From NCBI RefSeq assembly GCF_025147765.1, contig NZ_CP102265.1, positions 389,001 through 453,000 on the forward strand: DNA of 64,000 bases, read 5' to 3'. Both the position numbers and the translations under genes were made by a program. Positions 36,201-43,740 of the stretch are shown here, one piece after another. How positions within the stretch are numbered: position 1 is the first letter of the stretch; each line of letters begins with the position of its first letter. The notes beneath the pieces are model-generated. The model worked only from the letters and a program-made list of their open reading frames with translations. It made no database searches and was not told the origin of the DNA. The stretch comes from Blautia obeum ATCC 29174 (lineage in GTDB: Bacteria > Bacillota > Clostridia > Lachnospirales > Lachnospiraceae).

Positions 36201-36541
36201 AGGTTCAGCCATACTGCTCCATGTGGGATGCAATCTATGACTGTCTGTTCTTCTGTATCAACCAGGATCTGTACGATACTCTGACACCAGAGCAGCAGGC
36301 AGTCGTTGATGAGTGTGGACAGAAAGCTGTTGAGTATGAACGTTACATCAACCGCTCCGGTGATGAAGAAATCATGAACCGCTGGCAGTCAAAGAATGGT
36401 GTGACAATCACTAAAAAAGAGGATATGGATATCGATTCCTTCAAAAAAGCCGTAGAAGGTGTGGACGAGTGGTTCGTAGAACAGCTGAAAGATGCCGGAT
36501 ATGACGATGGACAGGAACTGGTAGATCTGTTTGAAAAATAG
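33206..36541 (+). CDS. Fused TRAP large permease with two tandem binding domains (DctM-DctP-DctP)
   Basis: One reading frame of 1111 residues. Residues 1 to about 430 form a DctM large permease with around a dozen helices and the usual GSGPATVAALG and PPSIAFV motifs. A Ser/Gly/Asp-rich linker (about 435-464) leads to two DctP solute-binding domains, at residues 465-791 and 792-1111, in direct tandem. Both keep the substrate-binding Arg in LKIRVAGSN and the EGQENPLP loop, and they differ only by scattered substitutions, so both should bind the same kind of carboxylate. Usual TRAP systems have a separate single binding protein. ATG 33206 follows AAGGAGGG. The start of the fused part has no signal peptide, so binding domains are tethered through the permease. 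The substrate is unknown; T-box control suggests an amino acid precursor. Confidence 0.9.
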   Translation: MISAVLFISFFVFLILGVPIALCLGLSSVCAILYSGTSLTIVATNMYSGISKFLLLAIPFFVLSGNIMAKAGISRRLIDFVDTCVGHKKGGIAIVCVIVSCFFGAISGSGPATVAALGAVLIPAMVEQGGFSAPFSTALMATSSSVAIVIPPSIAFVVYASITGVSIADMFMAGIVPGILMGVALVIVVILEANKHDIKPSRKKASAKERWATFKDAFWGFLMPVIILGGIYGGIFTPTEAAAVSVVYGLFVGMVIYREVSFRDLFDILVDSAKTTGGIMLIVASASLFSFVCTKFGIAEAASGLLASIAHNQFVFLLIVNIIFLIAGCFIDANSAMYIFIPIMLPVCKALGYDVVAFGVMATVNLAIGQVTPPVGVNLFVAISIKIKKGLEVTLQQISKAVMPMIAASVVVLLVVTYVPAVSTALPKALAKDGSYTGEQSSSDTGSTSSKDAGDGSDSFNTIEDYSDLDWPEMTWNFACSTTETSTWADGGRKFGELMEKATGGKVKVNVYATDQLTNGNQSEGIQALMNGDPVQISMHSNLIYSAFDPRFNVVSLPFIYDSYDDADAKFDGAAGEKLKELLSEYGLHCMGIAENGFREITNSKREIKTLDDMKNLKIRVAGSNLLMECYKRWGADATNLNWTETYTALQQNTVEGQENPLPAIDAASVQEVQPYCSMWDAIYDCLFFCINQEIYDSLTPEQQAVVDECGQKAVQYERYINRSGDEEIMERWQSKNGVTITNKEDMDIDSFKKAVDGVDEWFVKELEKEGYDDAQELVDLFTQESTDTVADYSDLNWPEATWNFACSTTETSTWADGGRKFGELMEKATGGKIKVNIYAADQLTNGNQSEGIQALMNGDPVQISMHSNLIYSAFDPRFNVVSLPFIYDSYDDADAKFDGEAGEKLKEILSSYGLHCMGIAENGFRELTNSKHEVKTLDDMKNLKIRVAGSNLLMECYKRWGADATNMNWSETYTALQQNTVEGQENPLPAIDAASVQEVQPYCSMWDAIYDCLFFCINQDLYDTLTPEQQAVVDECGQKAVEYERYINRSGDEEIMNRWQSKNGVTITKKEDMDIDSFKKAVEGVDEWFVEQLKDAGYDDGQELVDLFEK
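34598..36541 (+). repeat. In-frame tandem duplication of the binding domain, period 981 bases
   Basis: The segment 34598-35578 is repeated as 35579-36541. Equivalent positions are 981 bases (327 codons) apart. Differences are scattered and mostly at third codon positions. The longest identical stretches, such as that around CATGCTCCACAACGGAGACA, are dozens of bases long, so recombination between units is possible. Confidence 0.9.
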
Positions 36542-36571
36542 AAGTCAAAAAATTTAAATTTTTAAATTAAG

Positions 36572-36610
36572 AAGCTGGCGCTTCGCAGATTGCGGGGCGT
36601 CAGCTTTTAT
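36572..36610 (+). terminator. Intrinsic terminator of the TRAP operon
   Basis: AAGCTGGCGCTTCGC (36572-36586) pairs along its length with GCGGGGCGTCAGCTT (36592-36606) when G-U pairs are allowed, with a five-base loop and a short T run. It separates the transporter from the glycan cluster. Confidence 0.85.
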
Positions 36611-36618
36611 AGTATAAT
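36590..36618 (+). promoter_or_regulatory. Possible promoter of the glycan cluster
   Basis: A perfect TATAAT at 36613-36618 lies 17 bases after TTGCGG (36590-36595), which overlaps the terminator stem. The -35 match is poor, so the call rests mainly on the -10 box and on the position 100 bases before the cluster. Confidence 0.45.
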
Positions 36619-36718
36619 AAAACTAATAATGGCTTTTTTTGAAAAAAGGTTATGAGGAAAGTATGTGGAGATTTTGGAAAAATCTATAAAGTATTTTACA
36701 GGAGTTTAAGCGGTCGAT

Positions 36719-37777
36719 ATGAATGAATTCAATCTAAATTTTTATAAAGGGAAGAAAGTTCTGGTGACAGGACATACCGGATTTAAGGGGACATGGCTCT
36801 GCAGGATACTTCAGGAGTTGGGAGCGGAAGTGACCGGATATTCTCAGAAGCCACCGACAGATCCATCAATATTCACGCTGACAGATCTGGAAAGTCAGAT
36901 CCATTCTGTGATCGGAGACATTCGTGATCTGGAGCATATGATACAGGTGTTTAAAGAAACACAGCCGGAGATTGTCTTTCATCTGGCGGCACAGCCGATC
37001 GTAAGGGAATCTTACAAAAATCCGGTAAATACTTATGAGACAAATGTTATGGGGACGGTCAATGTACTGGAAGCAGTAAGGCAGTGTGGAAGCGTCCGCT
37101 CTTTTTTGAATGTAACAACAGATAAAGTTTATAAGAATAATGAATGGGAATGGGGGTATCGCGAAACGGATGAACTGGATGGCTACGATCCGTATTCCAA
37201 TAGCAAATCCTGCTCAGAACTTGTAACACACAGTTATGAGAAATCTTTCTTGAAAGACATGGATATTGCAGTATCAACTGCGCGTGCCGGTAATGTGATC
37301 GGAGGCGGTGATTTTGCAGCAGACCGTATCATTCCGGACTGTGTGCGTGCTGTTTCCGGTGGAAAAAAGATTGCAGTTCGGAATCCACATTCTACCAGAC
37401 CATATCAGCATGTACTGGAACCATTGGGCGCGTATCTTCTGATCGCGGAAGAACAGTATCAGGACAGCCGGAAGGCAGGATCTTATAATGTAGGACCAGA
37501 TGACAGAAGCTGTCTGACCACCGGGGAACTTGCAGACCTGTTCTGCACAGCATGGGGAAATGGGGCAGCATGGGAAAATCTCTGTCAGGGAGGTCCTCAT
37601 GAGGCAAATTTCCTCAAACTGGATTGTTCCCGTATTCGAAACCGGCTGGGCTGGAAACCTCGCTGGCAGGTGGATGAAGCAGTAGTCAACACTGCAAAAT
37701 GGTATCAGGCATGGCTTGCCGGTCAGAATATGGCAGAATATACGGACTGTCAGATCAAAGAATATTTTGGAATATAA
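36719..37777 (+). CDS. rfbG: CDP-glucose 4,6-dehydratase
   Basis: This SDR enzyme turns CDP-glucose into CDP-4-keto-6-deoxyglucose, the entry to 3,6-dideoxyhexoses. The 352-residue protein has the NAD-binding motif TGHTGFKGTWL (residues 18-28), the Thr of VTTDKVYKN and the Tyr-Lys pair in DPYSNSKSC. The GHTGFKG form and length are typical of RfbG rather than dTDP-glucose dehydratases. ATG 36719 is the first codon of the cluster, with AGGAG about 13 bases upstream. The cytidylyltransferase RfbF that makes CDP-glucose is not in the window. Confidence 0.92.
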   Translation: MNEFNLNFYKGKKVLVTGHTGFKGTWLCRILQELGAEVTGYSQKPPTDPSIFTLTDLESQIHSVIGDIRDLEHMIQVFKETQPEIVFHLAAQPIVRESYKNPVNTYETNVMGTVNVLEAVRQCGSVRSFLNVTTDKVYKNNEWEWGYRETDELDGYDPYSNSKSCSELVTHSYEKSFLKDMDIAVSTARAGNVIGGGDFAADRIIPDCVRAVSGGKKIAVRNPHSTRPYQHVLEPLGAYLLIAEEQYQDSRKAGSYNVGPDDRSCLTTGELADLFCTAWGNGAAWENLCQGGPHEANFLKLDCSRIRNRLGWKPRWQVDEAVVNTAKWYQAWLAGQNMAEYTDCQIKEYFGI

Positions 37778-37807
37778 AAAGTATAAAAGGATAGAAGAAA
37801 AGAAAAT

Positions 37808-39787
37808 ATGAAAAAGAATAGAGAGGTTATCTGCGCTTTTGCAGCGTGGGTTTTATCGGCATGCTTTTTTATGAGCTGTTTTATGATTCCGGGACTGGCA
37901 GAAAAAATCAACAGTCTGGGAAACAGTAACATGCTTGTATATGGAATGTCTCTGATCCTGTTTTGTCTGCTCTTTGTAGTTGGAATGGGAATCGCACACA
38001 GGCATGAAGTTGCGGGAAAAACTTTTCCGGAGAATGTCAAAGCCAGAAAAACAGTATTTTGGCTGATGCTGTTTATACAGATTCCGTTCTGGCTGCTTTG
38101 TATCTCAGGAGAGACGGAACAGCTTGGATCTGTGGCGGCGAAATACGGATGGCACACACAGCCGGCAGTGATCGCAGCATTTTTGTTTTTGGCAGAACTT
38201 GCAATCTTTTTCTGGGCATGTCAAAATGTCTGCTTTCCGGAAAAAGACGGTGAGTGGATTATCCGGCTGGTATATGCAGCGTTGGTGCTCCTCGTTTTTT
38301 ACAGTATGTACACACCGAATATTTTTGGAAGAGGAGAACTGAGCGATGCTTACCATGGGCACGCATATTTCAATTCTGTCTACAATATTTATCAGGGAAT
38401 GCCATATACGCATAATGTTACGAGTATTTATGGACATTACGGACTTTTCTTTAAGATTCCAATGGAACTTGTTCATGGTGATTTCAAAGCCTTTGTTGCC
38501 ATGGTTGCCGGAATTGGAGCCTTTGCACATATTTGTGCATTTCTTATCCTGGAACTGCTAGTCAAAAGCCGTGTGTTGAGGGTACTTGGTGCTTTGGCAG
38601 TTACATTTCCTGTACTTGGTATGCGAGGTGGCTTTTACTGGCAGGTTTGGCCGCATCGGGTAATTTTTCCGATGCTGCTGTTTCTGTATGGAGCATGGAT
38701 CCTCAAAAAAGAGCTGTGCAATTTCTGGACGGCAGTGGGTGGGTATCTGATCTGTCTGCTGGCAATCCTCTGGAATACAGAGACCGGACTGATTCTTACT
38801 GTGGCGTGGGCAGGAATGCTTATTTCACGTTTTCTGTCTGTGGGAAAAATAAAGATCCGTAGACTATTGTGGTTAAGCTTTGCACAGTTTGCCGGAATGG
38901 CCGGGGCGGTGTTTGGAGCGTATGGAACAGTAAATCTCTATAATATCCTGAAACACAGTCCGGCAAATTCGTTTGATGACTTTCTGATCCCATTGCTGTC
39001 AGGCAGTTATATGACGGGAGTTCTTCATCTGGATATGCCTACAGAACCCAATGCATATATGGCAGTGATCACACTGTTTCTGACCGGAACGGCTCTGGGA
39101 ATGACCGGCTGGTTCAGTGGAAAAGAGAGGCATTGCTGGCAAAAAGAATTTTTGTTTCTTCTGAGTGTTGGATCACTGGGATGTCTGGTGTATTATATTA
39201 ACCGCCCGGCATATCACAATCTGGACTGTATTACCATGCCGGCTGCAATCATGGCTGCATACTGGGGACAGAGGGGAATCGAATTTATCAAAAATGAAGA
39301 ATGGAAAAGATTTGACAGCCTTTCGCTCAGACATGTGACCGTCAGTGGTGTAGGGCTGATCTGTATAGTTGCGGTTCTTGCAATGGCTACCGGAACGGTT
39401 CTTCAGTTTGCACAGAACAGCAAGATTAAAGAAAATTATCATAATGTGCAGGAATTTGAGGATTTCGCAGAGCAGATCGCAGCAGTTGTTCCTGAGAATA
39501 CACCGTCATTTGGTATCAATGTTCCCGAAATCTGCAGCATGCTTCATCGGCGGACAGAATGTTTTACAATGGATTTCAGTGATATGCTCGTTCGCCCGGA
39601 CAGTTTGAAAGAGCTGAAAGACCAGCTGGAACATGCGGAAGTGCCAGGGGCATTTACCGGAAAATCATCCATGAATATCTGGAAACGGAATGATCCGGAA
39701 ACATATCGGTGGTTCATGGATCATTATGAACTAAAAGAGACGATTCCTTTTTATGGGGAAAAGTTTCTGTACTATATAAAAAAATAA
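37808..39787 (+). CDS. Polytopic membrane protein, GT-C glycosyltransferase-like
   Basis: A 659-residue protein with about twelve membrane helices. A first large outer loop after the fourth or fifth helix contains acidic residues (GRGELSDAYHGHAYFNSVYNIYQG) and an extracytoplasmic C-terminal domain of about 115 residues follows. This layout fits GT-C enzymes, which use polyprenyl-phosphate sugars on the outside of the membrane. I do not recognise a characterised relative. It stands 30 bases after rfbG and 20 before rfbH, so it is in the same operon and may transfer the dideoxy sugar. Confidence 0.6.
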   Translation: MKKNREVICAFAAWVLSACFFMSCFMIPGLAEKINSLGNSNMLVYGMSLILFCLLFVVGMGIAHRHEVAGKTFPENVKARKTVFWLMLFIQIPFWLLCISGETEQLGSVAAKYGWHTQPAVIAAFLFLAELAIFFWACQNVCFPEKDGEWIIRLVYAALVLLVFYSMYTPNIFGRGELSDAYHGHAYFNSVYNIYQGMPYTHNVTSIYGHYGLFFKIPMELVHGDFKAFVAMVAGIGAFAHICAFLILELLVKSRVLRVLGALAVTFPVLGMRGGFYWQVWPHRVIFPMLLFLYGAWILKKELCNFWTAVGGYLICLLAILWNTETGLILTVAWAGMLISRFLSVGKIKIRRLLWLSFAQFAGMAGAVFGAYGTVNLYNILKHSPANSFDDFLIPLLSGSYMTGVLHLDMPTEPNAYMAVITLFLTGTALGMTGWFSGKERHCWQKEFLFLLSVGSLGCLVYYINRPAYHNLDCITMPAAIMAAYWGQRGIEFIKNEEWKRFDSLSLRHVTVSGVGLICIVAVLAMATGTVLQFAQNSKIKENYHNVQEFEDFAEQIAAVVPENTPSFGINVPEICSMLHRRTECFTMDFSDMLVRPDSLKELKDQLEHAEVPGAFTGKSSMNIWKRNDPETYRWFMDHYELKETIPFYGEKFLYYIKK

Positions 39788-39806
39788 AATACAGAAGGAG
39801 ACTATT

Positions 39807-41144
39807 ATGTTTGAAGAAATGACAGAACAGCAGGCCAGAGAGCAGATTCTGGAAATGACAAGAAATTATTGTGAAAAATACCATAACAAAAAGAAACCAT
39901 ATCAGAAAGGTGACCGTATTCCGTATGCGTCCAGGGTTTATGATGCAGAAGAAATGGTAAATCTTGTGGACAGTTCCCTTGAATTCTGGCTTACTGCAGG
40001 ACGTTATACAGATGAGTTTGAACATGCATTTGCAAAATATCTCGGTGTTCGTTACTGTTCCCTGGTAAATTCCGGTTCCTCTGCAAATCTGCTCGCATTT
40101 ATGACACTTACATCTCCGCTTCTGAAAGAACGACAGATTCTTCCGGGGGATGAAGTGATCACCGTTGCGGCCGGATTTCCGACTACAGTTTCTCCGATGA
40201 TCCAGTACGGTGCGGTACCGGTATTTGTTGATGTAACGATTCCACAGTACAATATTGATCCATCTCTTCTGGAAGCCGCATGGTCTCCGAAGACAAAAGC
40301 GGTCATGCTTGCTCATACACTTGGAAACCCATTTGACCTGAAAGCAGTTAGAGAATTCTGTGATAATCATAATCTGTGGCTGATCGAAGATAACTGTGAT
40401 GCACTTGGATCTGTTTATACGATCAACGGGGAAGAGAAACTGACCGGAACGATCGGAGATATCGGAACTTCCAGTTTTTATCCACCGCATCATATGACAA
40501 TGGGAGAAGGCGGTGCTGTTTATACAGATGATCCGCTCCTGAACAGAATCGCACGTTCGTTCAGAGACTGGGGAAGAGACTGTATTTGTGCACCGGGACA
40601 GGATAATCTCTGCGGACATCGTTTTGACCGTCAGTATGGAGAACTTCCGGTTGGGTATGATCACAAATATGTATACTCTCATTTTGGATATAACCTCAAG
40701 GCAACAGATATGCAGGCTGCTGTCGGATGTGCGCAGCTCAGAAAATTCCCGTCTTTTGTGGAAAGAAGAATCCACAACTTTAATTATCTGAAAGAAGCAC
40801 TGAAAGGTACAGAGGATAAACTGATCCTTCCGGAGGCATGTGCAAATTCAAAACCGAGCTGGTTTGGATTCCTGATCACATGCAAGGAAGGCGTAGACAG
40901 AAACAAACTGGTACAGGAGATTGAATCCAGAGGTGTACAGACACGTATGCTGTTTGCCGGTAATCTGACAAAACATCCATGCTTTGATCAGATGCGTGTT
41001 TCCGGAAAAGGATATCGTATTGCGGGAAGTCTGGAAAATACGGACCGTATTATGAAAGACACCTTCTGGATCGGTGTATATCCGGGAATGACAGATGAAA
41101 TGCTGCAGGCGATGGCAGATGCGATCAAGGATGCATTAAACTGA
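39807..41144 (+). CDS. rfbH: CDP-4-keto-6-deoxyglucose 3-dehydrase (E1)
   Basis: A 445-residue DegT/AHBA-fold enzyme. Where transaminases have the PLP-binding Lys, this protein has His (PPHHMTMGEGG, residues 226-235), the mark of the PMP-dependent dehydrase E1/RfbH that removes the C3 hydroxyl. The following Cys-rich stretch RDCICAPGQDNLCG (Cys259, Cys261, Cys269) is the [2Fe-2S] region of the family. It therefore makes a CDP-3,6-dideoxy-4-hexulose intermediate together with a reductase (E3) that is not visible here. ATG 39807 follows AGAAGGAG. Confidence 0.93.
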   Translation: MFEEMTEQQAREQILEMTRNYCEKYHNKKKPYQKGDRIPYASRVYDAEEMVNLVDSSLEFWLTAGRYTDEFEHAFAKYLGVRYCSLVNSGSSANLLAFMTLTSPLLKERQILPGDEVITVAAGFPTTVSPMIQYGAVPVFVDVTIPQYNIDPSLLEAAWSPKTKAVMLAHTLGNPFDLKAVREFCDNHNLWLIEDNCDALGSVYTINGEEKLTGTIGDIGTSSFYPPHHMTMGEGGAVYTDDPLLNRIARSFRDWGRDCICAPGQDNLCGHRFDRQYGELPVGYDHKYVYSHFGYNLKATDMQAAVGCAQLRKFPSFVERRIHNFNYLKEALKGTEDKLILPEACANSKPSWFGFLITCKEGVDRNKLVQEIESRGVQTRMLFAGNLTKHPCFDQMRVSGKGYRIAGSLENTDRIMKDTFWIGVYPGMTDEMLQAMADAIKDALN

Positions 41145-41172
41145 TTTACAGCAGAAAGCAGGATGGAAAATA

Positions 41173-42501
41173 ATGATTTTAGATGAAAGACTTCGCTGGA
41201 TGGGGTTCTGGATGCTGGACAAAATGAAAGGTGGAAAGACCAGAGAATATTATGACCAGATTCGTTATGCCTGGAAAGAAGGCAGCTCTGTTGAGGAGAC
41301 AGAGAAGAGAATCCAGAATCTGATCGCGCATGCAGTTAAGACTACTGATTTTTATAAAGATTATCCGGAAACCTGTTCTCTTGAGGATCTTCCGGTGGTA
41401 AATAAAGATACCTTCCGACAGCAGTATGACCGTTTTGTATCTTCCACATATAAAGATGCACCAGATAACCGGGTAATGTGTACCAGTGGATCGACAGGAA
41501 CTCCACTCAGAATGATCCAGAATCGTGACAAGATCCGTCATAATACAGCGGGTGGGATTTTTCTCGGAGCGGCAGCCGGATATTATATTGGAATGAAGGA
41601 AGCATTTATCCGGGTATGGGTAAATAATGTACGCAAAAGCAAATTTCAGCTTCTGCAGGAAAATCTGATCATGATGGACAGTTCCAGAATGGATGAAAAA
41701 GCTCTGGAAGAAATGTTTCATGTGATCGAGAAGAAAAAAGTCAAATGTCTGGTAGGATATTCTTCTGCCCTTGGAGAACTGAGTGAATATATCAGAAAAA
41801 CAGGAAGAGACTGCAGCAGATGTGTAGTGAAAGCAATTATTCCGATTTCGGAGACAATGCCGGAACCGGTAAGAAGAACTCTGGAAAAACAGTTCAACTG
41901 TCCGGTGCGGGCATGGTATTCCAATGAAGAAAACGGAATCATGGGCCTTCAGAACAGGGAAGATGAAGGGTATCATATTGATACAGAAACCTATTATTAT
42001 GAGATCCTGAAGATGGATTCTGATGAACCGGCAGAACCTGGAGAACTGGGAAGAATCGTGATCACAGATCTTTTTAACTATGCATTTCCGATCCTGCGTT
42101 ATGACAATGGAGACACGGCAGTTGCGGCCCGGAAAGAAAAAAACGGTCGTTTTAAACTTTATCTTTCAGAACTTTACGGACGACGGAGCGACCTGATCTA
42201 TGACTGTGAAGGCAAAGCGGTCACGCCGTATATTATTACCAATAATCTGTGGGACATTCAGGGAGTAAAGCAGTATCGATTTATTCAGGAAGATGTCAGA
42301 GATTATACGATCTGGCTGAATGGTGATCCGGAAGCAATGGATCGGGAGGAAATCCTGCGTCGTATTCGACCGTATCTGGGAGAGGAAGCCCGCATTAAAG
42401 TGGAAATCGTTGATGAGATTCCGGTGCTTGCTTCCGGAAAAAGAAAATACATAGAAAACCGATGTGAAAAATATCAGCAGCATAAAGGATTCTGTGGGTA
42501 A
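41173..42501 (+). CDS. CapK/PaaK-like adenylate-forming enzyme (first copy)
   Basis: A 442-residue member of the phenylacetate-CoA ligase (PaaK/CapK) family found in polysaccharide loci. The phosphate-binding loop TSGSTGTPLRM lies near residue 100, the aryl/acyl pocket motif YSNEENG near 250, the hinge-region YGRRSDLIYD near 335, and the ASGKRKYIEN lysine near the end. Such enzymes activate a carboxylic acid with ATP. In surface glycan clusters the acid and acceptor are usually unknown. It is similar throughout to the protein encoded at 43727-45049. It sits between rfbH and a flippase gene. Confidence 0.75.
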   Translation: MILDERLRWMGFWMLDKMKGGKTREYYDQIRYAWKEGSSVEETEKRIQNLIAHAVKTTDFYKDYPETCSLEDLPVVNKDTFRQQYDRFVSSTYKDAPDNRVMCTSGSTGTPLRMIQNRDKIRHNTAGGIFLGAAAGYYIGMKEAFIRVWVNNVRKSKFQLLQENLIMMDSSRMDEKALEEMFHVIEKKKVKCLVGYSSALGELSEYIRKTGRDCSRCVVKAIIPISETMPEPVRRTLEKQFNCPVRAWYSNEENGIMGLQNREDEGYHIDTETYYYEILKMDSDEPAEPGELGRIVITDLFNYAFPILRYDNGDTAVAARKEKNGRFKLYLSELYGRRSDLIYDCEGKAVTPYIITNNLWDIQGVKQYRFIQEDVRDYTIWLNGDPEAMDREEILRRIRPYLGEEARIKVEIVDEIPVLASGKRKYIENRCEKYQQHKGFCG

Positions 42502-42519
42502 ATGGCAGGAGGAAACAGT

Positions 42520-43740
42520 TTGGAAGGCAGAGAACAGAAAAAAGGTATTGCGGTAAATACCCTGTATACGATGGGCGGTCTGCTTTTTATGAATGCAGTG
42601 CTCCAGATTGTGATCACTCCGCTTCTTAACAGAATGATGGGAGCAGAACAGCTTGGCGGTCTTTTGTACATTACAGGACTTGTTGCGATCATATGTCCGT
42701 CTATCGGGCAGGCTCTGAATAATAGCCGTCTTGTAGTAAGACGGGATTTTGATGTGACCAATGGGGACTATGACTGGCTTCTGCTTGGCTTTGGACTGAT
42801 CGGAAGTATTGTTGCACTGTTTATGTCCGGCAAAAGCCTGGAAAGTCCGTTGATGGCAGCTGGCGTTTTCCTGATGTTTATGCTGACTGTATTCCGCTAT
42901 TATGGTGATGTGGAATATCGTCTGAATCTGAACTACCGGAGATATTTTATTTACTATTTTTTGATCGGAATCGGATATCTTGCCGGATTTGGTATATATC
43001 GCCTAACCGGACAATGGGTGTGGATCTATCTGATCGGTGAAGCCGCGGCACTGGCTTTGGTCGGTGTTACCGGAAATATTTTTCATCAGTTTTTCAGAAG
43101 AAGCGAATTTTTTACGACGGCACTCGGTCGAGGCTTTTTTCTTACGTTATCGTATCTTATTACCAATACGACAATGAATATGGATCGCCTTGTGATCAAA
43201 CAGATCCTCGGTAATGAACAGGTCACACAGTATTATGTTGTTTCGCTGATCGGAAAGACGCTGGTACTTCTGATCGCGCCAATTAATACGATCGTGATCT
43301 CTTATCTTACAAAAAGAAAAGAACGACTGACGCGTTCACAGTTTGGAAAGGCTGTTCTTGCCGGAGGCGGTGTAAGTCTTGTTTTTTTTGTGGCCTGTCA
43401 GATCGGAACACCACTTTTTGTGTGGCTGTTTTACAGAAATCTTTATGAGTCAGTAAAAGGGATCGTAACGGTTGTGAATCTTGCGCAGATTCTTGGGCTG
43501 TTTTCTGCATTTTTGTTTATACTCGTTCTGACGTTTACAGATGAACGGTGGCAGTTGTGGATTCAGCTTACACATTTTTGTATTTTGCTCGTGTCATCAG
43601 TACTTGCGGCACGCACATATGGAATGATGGGATTTGCTGTTGCTTCACTTGGAGCCAATAGTCTCCGTGTTGCAGCAGTAGTGATTCTGGGTATTGTGAA
43701 AGCAGGAAAGGATAAAGGAGACAGAAATGCAGACAGGTGA
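42520..43740 (+). CDS. Polysaccharide flippase-like membrane protein
   Basis: A protein of about 406 residues with around twelve helices and the start pattern of MOP-superfamily exporters (AVNTLYTMGGLLFMNAVLQIVITPLLNRMMG). It may flip lipid-linked oligosaccharide across the membrane. TTG 42520 is preferred because GGAGG lies eight bases upstream; an in-frame ATG at 42502 directly after the preceding stop has only a distant AAAGGA. It overlaps the next gene by 14 bases. Confidence 0.75.
   Translation: MEGREQKKGIAVNTLYTMGGLLFMNAVLQIVITPLLNRMMGAEQLGGLLYITGLVAIICPSIGQALNNSRLVVRRDFDVTNGDYDWLLLGFGLIGSIVALFMSGKSLESPLMAAGVFLMFMLTVFRYYGDVEYRLNLNYRRYFIYYFLIGIGYLAGFGIYRLTGQWVWIYLIGEAAALALVGVTGNIFHQFFRRSEFFTTALGRGFFLTLSYLITNTTMNMDRLVIKQILGNEQVTQYYVVSLIGKTLVLLIAPINTIVISYLTKRKERLTRSQFGKAVLAGGGVSLVFFVACQIGTPLFVWLFYRNLYESVKGIVTVVNLAQILGLFSAFLFILVLTFTDERWQLWIQLTHFCILLVSSVLAARTYGMMGFAVASLGANSLRVAAVVILGIVKAGKDKGDRNADR

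Noticed and set aside
39714..40775. 353-residue open frame on the minus strand opposite rfbH
   Set aside because: Antisense shadow of a well supported gene; the composition (Ser, Cys, Ile, Lys rich) is not protein-like.
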